A DNA stretch of 64,000 bases from Burkholderiales bacterium (GTDB lineage: Bacteria; Pseudomonadota; Gammaproteobacteria; Burkholderiales; Burkholderiaceae_C). The translations under genes and the position numbers were made by a program. Under the pieces are notes generated by a model, which was not told where the DNA came from, ran no database searches, and saw only the letters and a program-made list of their open reading frames with translations. The stretch covers positions 1-64,000 of the forward strand of contig JABEVE010000029.1 of assembly GCA_013044035.1 (NCBI GenBank), written 5' to 3'. Of this stretch, positions 27,219-36,848 are shown one piece after another (positions within the stretch are counted from its first letter, which is position 1; each line of letters begins with the position of its first letter).

Positions 27219-28460
27219 TTAGCGCTTGACCGGGGCCACCAGCGCGCCCTTGGCGTTGGCGTCCTTGACGCGCACCTCGGACGCTGTCTTGGCGTCGGCC
27301 TCGTAGGCGTAAACCACGCGCTGACCCTTGACCTCGCCGAATACCGGGATGTTGACGGTGATCGCTTCGTGATCCTTGGCGCTGAAGGGTTTGTTGTAGC
27401 TGGTGACGACACCCTCGACCGGCGTCTTCAGGTTCTCCAGCGCGGCCTTGATCTTCGGACCGTCCGTGCTGCCAGCCTGCTTGATGGCTGCGGTCAGCAG
27501 GTAGATCGAGTCGTAGCCCTGTGCCGCCGACACCGGTGAGTCGATGCGGCCGTTCTTCGGGTTGAAGGTTCTCAGGTAGGTCACGATGAAGGATTGGCGC
27601 TTGGGCGTCGTGGGCTGCTGGATGAAGGTCTGCGGCATGCGCGCGCCCTCGCCGCCGGGGCCCGCGTTGTCGATGAAGTTGGCCATCGACAATGTCCAGC
27701 TACCGATCATCGGGACCTTCCAGCCGAGCTTGGTCATGCCGTTGGCGATCTGCGCCAGCTCGGGGCCGATGCCGTAGGTCAGAACCGCCTCGGCGCCGGC
27801 CTCCTTGGCCTTCAGCAGCTGCGGCGTCATGTCGACGTCCTTGATGTTGAACTTTTCCACCGCCACAGCCTTGATGCCCTTTTGCGCCAGCGCGGCCTCG
27901 AGGTCGGCGCGGCCGAGCTGGCCGTAGTTGGTGGAGTCCGACAGGATCGCCACGCGCTTGTAGCCTCTGCGCGTGACGGCCTCCTCGACGATCATCGGGG
28001 CCTGGATGCTGTCGTGCGCAGCGTTGCGGAAGACGTAGTTCTCGGGTTGGTCATCGAACTGGTGCGTCACCAGCGTGCCGGTGGCGACGTTGTTCATGAC
28101 CGGGATCTTGGCCTCCTGGAAGAAGCGCTGCGAGGCCAGCGCCACACCGGTGTTGATGTAGCCGACGACGGCGACGACCTTCTCCTTGTTGATCAGCTCC
28201 TGGGCGATCTGCACGCCGCGTTCGTTCTTCGCCTCGTCGTCGCGCTCGACCAGGGCGATCGGGCGCCCGAGCACGCCACCGGACTTGTTGATCTCGTCGA
28301 CGGCCATGCGCACACCGTCGCGCATCGACACGCCCATGGATGACGAGCCGCCAGTGAAGGGCCCGTCAACACCGATCTTGATTGGCTCCGCGGCCTGTGC
28401 GGCAACGGCTGAAAGGGCAAGCGCCAACGAGGCAACGAGCGTGCGAATGGGGTAGTCCAT
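27219..28460 (-). CDS. livK: Periplasmic binding protein of the liv-type ABC importer
   Basis: A 413-residue type I periplasmic binding protein. Residues 1-23 are a signal peptide (MDYPIRTLVASLALALSAVAAQAAE, with AQA-A cleavage). The first lobe has IKIGVDGPFTGGSSSMGVSM with the Ser/Gly cluster that grips a carboxylate, and VERDDEAKNERGVQIAQELI. The later YGQLGRADLEAALAQKGIK is the second-lobe Rossmann strand. The start at 28460 was chosen because the upstream 112-codon extension is not family-like. It is the first transport gene of the operon and should set its ligand range; adjacency to a two-component system suggests that the same ligand may control expression. Confidence 0.92.
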   Translation of the reverse strand: MDYPIRTLVASLALALSAVAAQAAEPIKIGVDGPFTGGSSSMGVSMRDGVRMAVDEINKSGGVLGRPIALVERDDEAKNERGVQIAQELINKEKVVAVVGYINTGVALASQRFFQEAKIPVMNNVATGTLVTHQFDDQPENYVFRNAAHDSIQAPMIVEEAVTRRGYKRVAILSDSTNYGQLGRADLEAALAQKGIKAVAVEKFNIKDVDMTPQLLKAKEAGAEAVLTYGIGPELAQIANGMTKLGWKVPMIGSWTLSMANFIDNAGPGGEGARMPQTFIQQPTTPKRQSFIVTYLRTFNPKNGRIDSPVSAAQGYDSIYLLTAAIKQAGSTDGPKIKAALENLKTPVEGVVTSYNKPFSAKDHEAITVNIPVFGEVKGQRVVYAYEADAKTASEVRVKDANAKGALVAPVKR

Positions 28461-28605
28461 GGTTTGTCTCCACTGTAGGGAAAGGTCAGCGCGCAACAGG
28501 CCCGCTGCGTGACACACATGGTCGTCCTTTGCGCCGGTGGCGACTTCCGTCGCATTACGCAGTGCGACTGCGCAGCAACACGTACTGGAAAACCCGGCAG
28601 CGCGG

Positions 28606-29256
28606 CTACGGCTGCTGCAGACCGCCTCGCGCATGCTCCACGGCGTAGCGGATGAGTTCGGCCTGGCCGGCCAGGTCGAGCTTGCGCCGGATCGCCTGGC
28701 GGTGCGTCTCGACCGTGCGCACGCCGATGTCGAGCGTGCGGGCGATCTGCTTGCTGGAGCGGCCCTGCGCCAGCAGCGCCAGGATCTGCTGCTCACGCTC
28801 GGACAGCTGGTTGCGCGCAGGCGCCGGGCGGAAGAGTCGCTGCGCCAGCGCCGGGCTGAGGAAGGTGCCGCCGGCGGCCACGCTGCGCAGCGCCGCCACG
28901 ATCTCGGCCGAAGGCGAATCCTTCAGCACATAGCCGCGTGCGCCGGCGGCCAAGGCCTGCTGCGCGTAGTCGGCGCTGTCGTACATGCTCAGCACCAGCA
29001 CCCGCAACGAAGGGTCCAACGCAAGCAGCCGCCGCGTCAGCTCGATGCCGCTGACACCCTTCATGCCGATGTCGGTGAGCACGATGGCCGGGCGCAGCCC
29101 GGGCACGCACGCGAGCGCGCTGACGGCGTCGCCAGCCTCGCCGACGACCTCGATGTCGGGTTCGGAGCCCAGGCGCGCGGCGATGCCCTCGCGCACGAGG
29201 GGGTGGTCGTCGACCAGCAGCACGCGGATCGTCATGACGGCTTGCGTCGCGCTCAC
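28606..29256 (-). CDS. NarL/FixJ-family response regulator
   Basis: A 216-residue two-domain regulator. The receiver domain is at about residues 10-125, with the acidic pair DD17-18, phospho-acceptor Asp62 (IVLTDIGMKGVSG) and Lys112 in GYVLKDSPSAEI. The LuxR-type helix-turn-helix is at about 150-210 (LSEREQQILALLAQG, IARTLDIGVRTVETHRQAIRRKL). The GTG start at 29256 overlaps the kinase stop (GTGA); ATG 29235, seven codons in, is the alternative. It is transcribed with the kinase and sits 145 bp ahead of livK, so the liv genes are its likely targets. Confidence 0.93.
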   Translation of the reverse strand: MSATQAVMTIRVLLVDDHPLVREGIAARLGSEPDIEVVGEAGDAVSALACVPGLRPAIVLTDIGMKGVSGIELTRRLLALDPSLRVLVLSMYDSADYAQQALAAGARGYVLKDSPSAEIVAALRSVAAGGTFLSPALAQRLFRPAPARNQLSEREQQILALLAQGRSSKQIARTLDIGVRTVETHRQAIRRKLDLAGQAELIRYAVEHARGGLQQP

Positions 29257-30626
29257 GGCACCGCCCGGTGCGGGCTCGTCACGCGCGGCACCTCGGCGAC
29301 GATGCGTGTGCCCTCGGCGCCCGACATCACCTCCAGGCGTCCGCCGACATCGCTCAGCCGCTCGCGCATGTTGCGCAGGCCGATGCCGCGCCGTGGGTGC
29401 TGCGCCACGGCGTTCAGGTCGAAGCCGCGGCCGTCGTCCTGCAGCGTCAGCCGCAGGCCGGCGTTACCGCTCGCCAGCACCAGGCGCACATGCCGAGCCT
29501 GGGCATGCTTGAGCACATTGGCGAGCGCTTCCTGGATAACGCGGAACAGCGTGGTGCGCACCTCGTCGGACAGGCCCTGCGGCTCCTCATCGCTGCCTTC
29601 GAAGCTGAAGTTCACGCCCGCGGCGGTGCAGCTCTCCTCGCCGAGTTGCCGCAGCGCTGCGGCCAGGCCCAGCATGTCCAACTCGGTCGGACGCACGCGG
29701 TGCGAAATGTCGCGCACGCCATCCAGCGCCTGGCTCAGCCGCACCAGCGATCGCTGCAGCAGCGGACGCACGACGTCATCGTCATCGGGAAGGCGCTGGA
29801 TCGCGCTCTCGGTCAGCAGCTTGGCCGACACCAGGGTCTGGCTGGTGCCGTCGTGCAGCTCGCGCGACAGCCAGGCACGTTCGTGCTCCTGCGAGCGCAC
29901 CAGGCGCCGCGCCAGCAGCATCAGCTTGGCGTCGGCGGCGCGCAGTTCCGTGATCGACAGCCCCAGCACGCTGGCCAGGATGACGACGATCGACAGGGCC
30001 GTGGCCGCCGCGACCCAGCGTTGCGTCGTGCGCAGGCTGGCTGCGAGTTGCTTGTCGAGTTCCTGCGTCAGCCGGTCGATGTCGTCGGTGTAGGTGCCGG
30101 TGCCGATCATCCACTGCCAGCGGTCGAGCCCGGTGACGTAGCCGAGTTTGGGCGAGTCGCGGTGCAACGACGGGCGGTTCCACACATAGTCGACAAAACC
30201 GCCTCCGGCCCGCGCCTTGTCGATCATTTGCCGGATCACCGGCTGGCCCCGGCCGTCGCGCAGCTCCATCAGGTTGCGGCCGACGAGCTCGGGCTGCCGC
30301 GGATGCATCAGGTTGCGGCCGCTGTAGTCGTAGAGAAAAAAGTAGCCGTCCGGGCCGTAGTCGAGATTGACCAGTTGCTGCATCGCCAGCCGCTTCACGT
30401 CGTCGTCGTCGCGCCCGGTGTTGTAGAGCGGGCTGATCGTGCTCAGCGCCAGCGCCACGTAATGCCGCAGCTCGGCGCGCGTGGCATCCGAATAGGCGGC
30501 GCGCAGCAATTCTTGCTGGTGCCGCGAAAGGTCTGCCTCTTGCGCGTGCAGCACCCAGGTCGTCAGCGCAAAGACCAAGGCCAGGGGCAAGGTGGCAACG
30601 AGCAGGAGTTTGAGGCGCAGATTCAT
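29253..30626 (-). CDS. Membrane sensor histidine kinase with a periplasmic Cache domain
   Basis: A 457-residue kinase. Segment 1 is at residues 6-24 (KLLLVATLPLALVFALTTW). A periplasmic single Cache domain lies at about 30-200, with DGYFFLYDYSGRNLMHP and the closing motif WMIGTGTYTDDID. Segment 2 is near 203-223. A HisKA_3 dimerisation helix carries phospho-His258 in SRELHDGTSQTL. A HATPase domain has ALANVLKHAQARHV and DDGRGFD and ends with GIGLRNMRERL. Cache domains of this class bind small amines, amino acids or carboxylates. The upstream open frame to 31232 is not coding. Partner is the overlapping response regulator. Confidence 0.93.
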   Translation of the reverse strand: MNLRLKLLLVATLPLALVFALTTWVLHAQEADLSRHQQELLRAAYSDATRAELRHYVALALSTISPLYNTGRDDDDVKRLAMQQLVNLDYGPDGYFFLYDYSGRNLMHPRQPELVGRNLMELRDGRGQPVIRQMIDKARAGGGFVDYVWNRPSLHRDSPKLGYVTGLDRWQWMIGTGTYTDDIDRLTQELDKQLAASLRTTQRWVAAATALSIVVILASVLGLSITELRAADAKLMLLARRLVRSQEHERAWLSRELHDGTSQTLVSAKLLTESAIQRLPDDDDVVRPLLQRSLVRLSQALDGVRDISHRVRPTELDMLGLAAALRQLGEESCTAAGVNFSFEGSDEEPQGLSDEVRTTLFRVIQEALANVLKHAQARHVRLVLASGNAGLRLTLQDDGRGFDLNAVAQHPRRGIGLRNMRERLSDVGGRLEVMSGAEGTRIVAEVPRVTSPHRAVP

Positions 30627-30763
30627 GAGGCGTCGGACCGCGAACAAAGACTTCGCGCGGCGAAAGATAGTAGCTTGGTGTGCTCCGGCAAGCCAACCCG
30701 GCACGCGCCCGATGCCGTTCTTGGCCGCCCCGCTGCGCGACACTTTGACCGTCGTCCGTGGCG

Positions 30764-31678
30764 CTACGCGCCATCGGCGTGTGATGTGGCTTCGCCGTGT
30801 GACGCGAGAAACTCCAAAAGCCGCGCAGCCGAGGGTTGCAGATCCTCGAACCGTCGAAAGCAAATCGCGAAGTGCCGTTGCGCCCAGGGATCGGATAGCG
30901 GAATCAGCACAACCTGGTCCCGATGGCCACGGACAACTTCGCGTGGAATGACGCTCACGCCCAGGCCGGCGGCGACGACGCGCAAGGCCGCATCGAACGT
31001 CGTGACGATCACGCGGTAGTTGATCCGTTGCCCCGCGCGACCGGCCGCCCGTTGCAGCATGCTGTGAACCGCTGTAGCGGGCGGCAACCCGACATGCTCG
31101 AAGGCCAGCGACTCCTCGAAGCGCATACGTCGGCGTCGGCATAGCGCGTGTGCTGGGTGCACGGCGAGCATCAGCTGATCCCGGCGGTAGGCGCGATGCT
31201 CCAGTCCTTGGAAGTCCACCGTATCCCAGCACACGCCGAGACCAGCGCCACCATCGCGAACAACCCGGATGATGTCGCGTGAGACCCGTTCCTCGATATC
31301 CACGTTGATCTCGCGATGGTCAGGGTCGCGCATGAAAGCCGCAACATCATCGAGAAGTGCCTCGGCGATGGCTGAAGCGCTGGCCACCAGCCGCACGTGG
31401 CCCTTGAGGCCTCCGGCAAACGCGCAGACATCCGCCTCCATGCGGTCAAGGCTGAACAGAATGGTTCGGGCATGTTCCAGCAAGGCGACGCCCGCAGGCG
31501 TGGGGTGCACCCCACGCCTGCCGCGCACGAGCAGCCTCGCGCCCAAGCGCTCCTCCAGTTGGGTGATGCGTTTGCTGATGGCCGAGGGCTCGATGTGCTC
31601 CTGTGTCGCCGCCAGTTTCATGTTCCGGGCGTCGCACACGGCCACCAGCAGCCGCAGAGTCTTGAGATCGATATCCAT
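30764..31678 (-). CDS. LysR-family regulator diverging from the CoA-lyase/hpd cluster
   Basis: A 304-residue LysR protein. Its helix-turn-helix is at about residues 4-62 (DLKTLRLLVAVCDARNMKLAA, IEPSAISKRITQLEERLGARLL), and its effector domain includes VRLVASASAIAEALLDDVAAF and ALRVVAAGLGVSVIPREVV. It starts MDIDLKTLRL at 31678, with 290 bp to the divergent lyase gene at 31969. That position makes it the probable regulator of the lyase-CoA-transferase-hpd-MFS-fah block. Its stop is 137 bp from the sensor-kinase start, so it is separate from the liv system. Confidence 0.9.
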   Translation of the reverse strand: MDIDLKTLRLLVAVCDARNMKLAATQEHIEPSAISKRITQLEERLGARLLVRGRRGVHPTPAGVALLEHARTILFSLDRMEADVCAFAGGLKGHVRLVASASAIAEALLDDVAAFMRDPDHREINVDIEERVSRDIIRVVRDGGAGLGVCWDTVDFQGLEHRAYRRDQLMLAVHPAHALCRRRRMRFEESLAFEHVGLPPATAVHSMLQRAAGRAGQRINYRVIVTTFDAALRVVAAGLGVSVIPREVVRGHRDQVVLIPLSDPWAQRHFAICFRRFEDLQPSAARLLEFLASHGEATSHADGA

Positions 31679-31968
31679 GGTTCTCGCGCAGTTTGACGGT
31701 TCCCGTTGGGAATTCACAGACTTCCAAAGTACCACTTGTTGGAGATCGAGGAAATCCTCAATCGCAACCATGCGCATGGCGCGGCCCGACCGGACGCGGC
31801 GGCGTCTGCCTCGGGCCGTGGATGCGCGCAGGAGTACATCGCAACAGAGTTTCCAATATGGCATGCATAAGGTTCTTAATTACCACTTGTGAATTGAATG
31901 GGAAACTCTAAAGTAGGGCTTTGCACACGGCTTGGCGGTGTGCTGCACAACGGGCAGAGGAGCATGTG
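31679..31968. promoter_or_regulatory. Divergent regulatory region with a repeated TACCACTTGT element
   Basis: The 290-bp gap between the LysR gene and the lyase gene is clearly AT-richer than its surroundings near 31860-31920. TACCACTTGT occurs exactly at 31730-31739 and 31881-31890. AATTCACA (31711-31718) is mirrored by TTGTGAATT (31888-31896 region). Repeated elements about 150 bp apart are compatible with a LysR protein contacting two sites. The lyase ribosome site AGGAG is just before 31964. Confidence 0.4.
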
Positions 31969-32898
31969 ATGGGGGTATGGCCCGCGAGGGTGTCGATCCG
32001 GGAAGTCGGTTTACGCGATGGGTTGCAGAGCATCGCCACCATCGTGCCCACGACTCAGAAGTGCGAATGGATTGCCGGTGCGCACCGCGCGGGGATGCGG
32101 GAGATCGAGGTCGGCTCCTTCGTCCCGCCGCGACTGCTGCCGCAGCTTGCCGACACGGCCGCCGTGCTGACATTTGCAAAGACGCTGCCGGGACTGTTCG
32201 CCTCGGTACTGATTCCCAACCTGAAGGGAGCCGAGCGCGCGCTCGAAGGAAAGGCCGATCTGATGATCCTGCCTCTGTCGGCGAGCCAGGCGCACAGCCT
32301 CGCGAACTTGCGCAAAGCGCCCGACGACGTGGTGGCCGAGATGGCGCAGATCCGCGCAGCCCGCGATGCGTCGGGAAGCCGGACCTTGATCGAGGGCGGG
32401 ATCGGCACCGCCTTCGGATGCACGATTCAGGGCGCGGTTGACGAGGCCGAAGTGCTGCGCTTGATGCAGGCCTTGCTCGATGCCGGGGCCGACCGTGTCA
32501 GCTTGGCTGACACGGTCGGCTACGCCGATCCAGCCTCGGTGCGTCGTCTTTTCGAGAAGGCGCTGCGCATCGCCGGCAATCGATTCTCCGGCGGGCATTT
32601 CCACGACACCCGAGGTTTGGCGTTGGCCAATACGGTTGCTGCGCTGGAATTGGGCGTTACGCGCTTTGATGCCTCTCTGGCAGGAATCGGCGGTTGCCCT
32701 CACGCGCCGGGGGCGAGCGGCAACGCCACGACCGAGGATCTGGCCTTCATGCTCGAAGCCATGGGGTGCCGCACGGGCATCGATCTTCGCGCCCTGCTCG
32801 CCCTCCGCCAACATGTCGTTGGATGGATTCCCGCAGAGCCAACGCACGGCGCGCTCTGGCGCGCCGGACTTCCCAAGACTTTTGCGGGGATCCAATGA
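31969..32898 (+). CDS. HMG-CoA lyase-family protein
   Basis: A 309-residue TIM-barrel lyase of the hydroxymethylglutaryl-CoA lyase family, which cleaves 3-hydroxyacyl-CoA into acetyl-CoA and an oxoacid or similar pair. The metal- and substrate-binding REVGLRDGLQ is near residue 10, the two-His metal motif GGHFHDTRGLALANTVAA is near 203, and the catalytic-Cys loop GIGGCPHAPGASGNATTEDL is near 242. An AGGAG site precedes ATG 31969; GTG 31966 is also possible. The stop overlaps the CoA-transferase start (ATGA), so the two work together, probably in activation and cleavage of a branched or hydroxylated dicarboxylate. True HMG-CoA cleavage is one option. Confidence 0.85.
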   Translation: MGVWPARVSIREVGLRDGLQSIATIVPTTQKCEWIAGAHRAGMREIEVGSFVPPRLLPQLADTAAVLTFAKTLPGLFASVLIPNLKGAERALEGKADLMILPLSASQAHSLANLRKAPDDVVAEMAQIRAARDASGSRTLIEGGIGTAFGCTIQGAVDEAEVLRLMQALLDAGADRVSLADTVGYADPASVRRLFEKALRIAGNRFSGGHFHDTRGLALANTVAALELGVTRFDASLAGIGGCPHAPGASGNATTEDLAFMLEAMGCRTGIDLRALLALRQHVVGWIPAEPTHGALWRAGLPKTFAGIQ

Positions 32899-34094
32899 CG
32901 ATGACGGATGAGACGCTTCCGCTCGATGGCATTCGTGTCGTCGAGTTCACCCACATGGTGATGGGCCCGACCTGTGGAATGATCCTGGCCGACCTGGGTG
33001 CGGAAGTGATCAAGGTCGAGCCCCCTGGCGGCGACAAGACGCGCCACCTACCCGGGTTGGGCATCGGCTTTTTCCGCGCATTCAACCGCAACAAGAAAAG
33101 CGTGGTGCTCGACATCAAATCCGAGCAGGGACTTCGCGCTGCTCGCGAACTGATCGCCACGAGCGATGTCATGCTGGAGAACTTTCGCCCGGGATTGATG
33201 GGCGAGCTGGGCCTGGACTACGCGAGTCTTGTCGAGAGCAACCCGCGCCTGATCTACGCCTCCCACAAGGGATTTCTGCCCGGTCCGTATGAACATCGCA
33301 CAGCCCTGGACGAAGTGGTCCAGATGATGGGCGGCCTGTCCTACATGACAGGCCCCGAAGGACGCCCGCTGCGCGCCGGAACCTCGGTGAACGACATCAT
33401 GGGCGGGATGTTCGGGGCGATCGGCGTGCTCGCGGCATTGCGTGAGCGCGATCGCACCGGCCGCGGTCAGGAGATTCAGAGCGCGTTGTTCGAGAACTGC
33501 GTGTTCCTGGCCGCGCAGCACATTCAACAGTTCCTCATGACGGGCGAGGCGCCTCCGCCCATGCCATCGCGTGTCTCGGCCTGGAGCGTGTATGACGTGT
33601 TCACACTGGCGCAAGGCGAGCAGCTGTTCATCGCAGCGACCAGCGATCGTCAGTTCCGGATCCTCTGCCAGGTAATCGGGCGTGAGGATCTTGCCAAGGA
33701 CCCCCAACTGACGACCAATGCCCAGCGTGTGGAACGGCGCCCGGATTTGCTGCGGCGCCTGGGAGAGACTCTCGCCACGTTGCGCAAGGATGAACTGGCC
33801 TCTCGTCTCGAGGCGGCTGGTTTGCCCTATGCGCCGATCACGCGCCCTGACGAACTGGTGCGGGATCCGCATCTGCTCCAGAGCGGCGGGCTGGTGCCGA
33901 TGCGTACGGAAAACGGGGACACCACGCAGGTCGTCCTGCTCCCGCTCACCTTGGGTGGACGTCGCCCGGGAGTGCGCCTTCCGTTGGCTGCTCCGGGAGA
34001 ACACAACGCCCAGTTCCTAGGCAGCGCGTCGAGCCGGGACTTGCTCGAAAACCCGAGCGTGATGGGACGGTCGGATCTCCATCGCATCGACTGA
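32895..34094 (+). CDS. Class III CoA-transferase (CaiB/BaiF family)
   Basis: A 399-residue CoA-transferase of normal length. It starts [20 protein letters not shown] and [17 protein letters not shown], which is the CoA-binding fold. The catalytic Asp is at about residue 146 in [38 protein letters not shown] and [17 protein letters not shown] are typical C-terminal elements. It overlaps the lyase gene by 4 bp and precedes hpd by 31 bp. In related clusters the pair makes and then cleaves a hydroxyacyl-CoA such as citramalyl- or HMG-CoA. The acyl group cannot be read from the protein. Confidence 0.9.
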   Translation: MTMTDETLPLDGIRVVEFTHMVMGPTCGMILADLGAEVIKVEPPGGDKTRHLPGLGIGFFRAFNRNKKSVVLDIKSEQGLRAARELIATSDVMLENFRPGLMGELGLDYASLVESNPRLIYASHKGFLPGPYEHRTALDEVVQMMGGLSYMTGPEGRPLRAGTSVNDIMGGMFGAIGVLAALRERDRTGRGQEIQSALFENCVFLAAQHIQQFLMTGEAPPPMPSRVSAWSVYDVFTLAQGEQLFIAATSDRQFRILCQVIGREDLAKDPQLTTNAQRVERRPDLLRRLGETLATLRKDELASRLEAAGLPYAPITRPDELVRDPHLLQSGGLVPMRTENGDTTQVVLLPLTLGGRRPGVRLPLAAPGEHNAQFLGSASSRDLLENPSVMGRSDLHRID

Positions 34095-34125
34095 TACGTC
34101 TTGGAAAACACTCGGGAGTTATCTC

Positions 34126-35202
34126 ATGGACGACTGGTTTGAAAACCCGATGGGTCTGATGGGCTTCGAATTCATCGAATTCGCATCGCCCACGAGCGCA
34201 GTGCTCGAATCGCTCTTCGAACAGTTGGGTTTCTCCCTCGTGGCGCGCCATCGATCGAAGGACGTGGTGCTGTACCGTCAGGGCGAGATCAACTTCGTTG
34301 TGAACCGCGAGCCGCGCTCCCAGGCCGCCTATTTCGCCAGTGAGCATGGCCCCAGTGCCTGCGGCTTGGCGTTTCGCGTGCGCGATGCGCATGCCGCCTA
34401 TGCGCTGGCCTTGCAGCGCGGCGCACAACCCGTCGACATTGCGACCGGGCCGATGGAGCTACGCCTTCCGGCGATCCGCGGGATTGGTGGGGCGCCGCTG
34501 TACTTGATCGATCGCTATCGAGACGGTGAGTCCATCTACGACATCGACTTCGCGTTCCTTCCGAACGTCGATCGACGACCCTTCGGTCATGGCTTGCGCA
34601 CGATCGATCACTTGACGCACAACGTCTACCGCGGGCGAATGGCGTATTGGGCGGAGTTCTACGAGCGCCTTTTCAATTTCCGAGAGATCCGTTACTTCGA
34701 CATCAAGGGCGAGTACACGGGGTTGACGTCGCGAGCCATGAGCGCGCCCGACGGCCTGATCCGCATTCCGCTCAACGAGGAAGGCGCCCAGGGCAAGGGG
34801 CAGATCGAAGAGTTCCTCATGCAGTTCAACGGCGAGGGCATCCAGCACATTGCGCTGCACTGCGATGACCTGCTGCGCGCGGTTGACGCGCTGCGTGCGT
34901 CCGGCGTTCCCCTGATGAGCGCGCCGAACGACGTCTATTACGCCATGCTCGAAGAGCGCCTTCCAGGCCACGGAGAACCAGTCGGCGCATTGCAGGCGCG
35001 CGGCATCCTGCTCGATGGAAGCACGGCCGATGGCGACAGCAGGCTCTTGCTGCAGATCTTCTCGCAACCGCTTCTCGGGCCGGTGTTCTTTGAGTTCATT
35101 CAGCGCAAGAACGACCAAGGTTTCGGCGAGGGCAACTTCAAGGCATTGTTCGAGTCACTCGAGCGCGACCAGATTCGCCGCGGAGCCTTGAAGAGCCCAT
35201 AG
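34126..35202 (+). CDS. hpd: 4-hydroxyphenylpyruvate dioxygenase
   Basis: Converts 4-hydroxyphenylpyruvate to homogentisate in tyrosine breakdown, with non-heme Fe(II). The 358-residue protein has the usual two-domain vicinal-oxygen-chelate fold. The iron ligands fall where expected: His in [12 protein letters not shown] near residue 161, His in [11 protein letters not shown] near 240, and Glu in [20 protein letters not shown] near 319. The last region is also the classic C-terminal signature. It follows the CoA-transferase by 31 bp and precedes an MFS permease. fah follows, but maiA and hmgA (homogentisate dioxygenase) are not in the window. Confidence 0.94.
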   Translation: MDDWFENPMGLMGFEFIEFASPTSAVLESLFEQLGFSLVARHRSKDVVLYRQGEINFVVNREPRSQAAYFASEHGPSACGLAFRVRDAHAAYALALQRGAQPVDIATGPMELRLPAIRGIGGAPLYLIDRYRDGESIYDIDFAFLPNVDRRPFGHGLRTIDHLTHNVYRGRMAYWAEFYERLFNFREIRYFDIKGEYTGLTSRAMSAPDGLIRIPLNEEGAQGKGQIEEFLMQFNGEGIQHIALHCDDLLRAVDALRASGVPLMSAPNDVYYAMLEERLPGHGEPVGALQARGILLDGSTADGDSRLLLQIFSQPLLGPVFFEFIQRKNDQGFGEGNFKALFESLERDQIRRGALKSP

Positions 35203-35252
35203 CCGATCGACACGGACCATCGAACGGTTCGATTGAAAACAAAGGAGACTCC

Positions 35253-36689
35253 ATGAATACGACTGACCGACCGACGATCGCAGCCAAGCCGAGCACGACG
35301 TCAGCACAAGTGGATGCGACGGCTCTGATCACGGCACGCATCGACCGCCTGCCCCCAGCGCGCCACTTGTGGTGGCTGGTGATACTCATCTCGCTGGGGG
35401 GGTACTTCGAGATCTACGACCTGATCTTGATGGGATACGTCGCCCCCGCGATGGCCCACAGCGGAATTCTGGCCACAACCACCGCAAGTTTCTTCGCCTT
35501 CAGGGGCTTCGGCGCCTTCGTGGCGGCCACCTTCGCGGGCTTGTTCGTCGGTACTTTGGGATTGAGCTTCCTCGCCGATCGCTATGGCCGCCGAGCCGTC
35601 TTCACCTATTCGCTGCTGTGGTACTCGGTGTGCTCGGCGATCCTGGCTTTCCAGCAGGACGCCGCCGGCCTCCTGCTTTGGCGCTTCGCGGCCGGCATCG
35701 GCATCGGGGTCGAGATCATCACGATCGACACCTACATCTCGGAATTGGTCCCGCAGACGATGCGCGGGCGGGCCATCGCGGTGAACCAGGCCATCATGTT
35801 CCTGTCCGCTCCTGCCGCGGCGCTCATCTCCTACCTTCTGGTGCCGACCACGTTGCTGGGCCTCGCCGGGTGGCGCTGGGTGATCCTTCTCGGTGCCGGT
35901 GGCGCAGTGGTGGTGTGGTTCATCCGGCGCCCGGTGCCCGAGTCCCCGCGGTGGTTGCTCCGCCAGGGCCGCACGGCCCAGGCGGAGCAAATCGTCACCG
36001 ACATCGAGCAGCGCATCGAACGTACGCTTGGCCGTCCTCTGGCTGCTCCGCAACCCGCCCCACGGTCTGCCACGCCGCCGACCACGTCGTTTGCGAGACT
36101 GTGGCATGCACCGTATCGAGCGCGCTTGATCATGTTGATCGTCTTCAACCTTTTTCAGGCCATCGGCTATTACGGTTTCGCCAATTGGGTGCCCACCCTG
36201 CTGGTGCAGCAAGGCATTGGCGTGACCAGGAGCCTTCTCTACTCCTCGTTGATCGCGCTGGCTCTCCCGCTGGGTCCGCTCCTGGCAACGACTTTTGCCG
36301 ATCGAATCGAGCGCAAATGGACCATCGTGGGTTCGGCTCTCGGCGTGATCGTGTTCGGCCTGAGTTTTGCGCTGTTGCGCAATCCGGCATTGCTGGTGGT
36401 CAGCGGACTCATGGTCAGCCTGTTCGGGCAGTTCATCTCCGTGGGTTACCACACCTACCAGGCCGAGTTGTTCCCCACGCCTGTGCGGAGCCGAGCCGGC
36501 GGCCTGGTCTATTCGGCCAGTCGCATCGGCGCGATGTTCTCGGGATTTCTCATCGCCTTCCTTTTGCGCAACTTCGGGGTGACGGGAGTTTTCGTGGGGA
36601 TCACGGCCTGCATGTTGATGATCGTGGTCCCGATTGGCCTGTTTGGGCCTCGCACGACAGGCCTTTCCCTCGATCGCATTGCTCACTGA
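35253..36689 (+). CDS. MFS transporter, aromatic-acid/sugar:proton symporter type
   Basis: A 478-residue, twelve-segment MFS carrier. The conserved loop after segment 2 reads FLADRYGRRAVFTYS, and after segment 5 there is RWVILLGAGGAVVVWFIRRPVPESPRWLL with the PESPRWL signature of the sugar/aromatic acid porters. The long central cytoplasmic loop is at about residues 240-290. The start has AAAGGAGA 7 bp upstream. It sits between hpd and fah, so an aromatic acid related to tyrosine or homogentisate is the likely cargo; no ligand-specific residues are visible. Confidence 0.88.
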   Translation: MNTTDRPTIAAKPSTTSAQVDATALITARIDRLPPARHLWWLVILISLGGYFEIYDLILMGYVAPAMAHSGILATTTASFFAFRGFGAFVAATFAGLFVGTLGLSFLADRYGRRAVFTYSLLWYSVCSAILAFQQDAAGLLLWRFAAGIGIGVEIITIDTYISELVPQTMRGRAIAVNQAIMFLSAPAAALISYLLVPTTLLGLAGWRWVILLGAGGAVVVWFIRRPVPESPRWLLRQGRTAQAEQIVTDIEQRIERTLGRPLAAPQPAPRSATPPTTSFARLWHAPYRARLIMLIVFNLFQAIGYYGFANWVPTLLVQQGIGVTRSLLYSSLIALALPLGPLLATTFADRIERKWTIVGSALGVIVFGLSFALLRNPALLVVSGLMVSLFGQFISVGYHTYQAELFPTPVRSRAGGLVYSASRIGAMFSGFLIAFLLRNFGVTGVFVGITACMLMIVVPIGLFGPRTTGLSLDRIAH

Positions 36690-36848
36690 GGCGTCGCTGA
36701 TGAACGTCGAGCGTCGTCACTGCGTCGCGCACCGTTGCCCGGACGTGCAGCAGACCGTCGTGTGCAGCGGCGGGATGTTCGACCTGGGGGACAAGGCGCG
36801 ATCCCGACATGCCCATGCGTATTTCGTGCACCCATGGGCATTCGGGCG

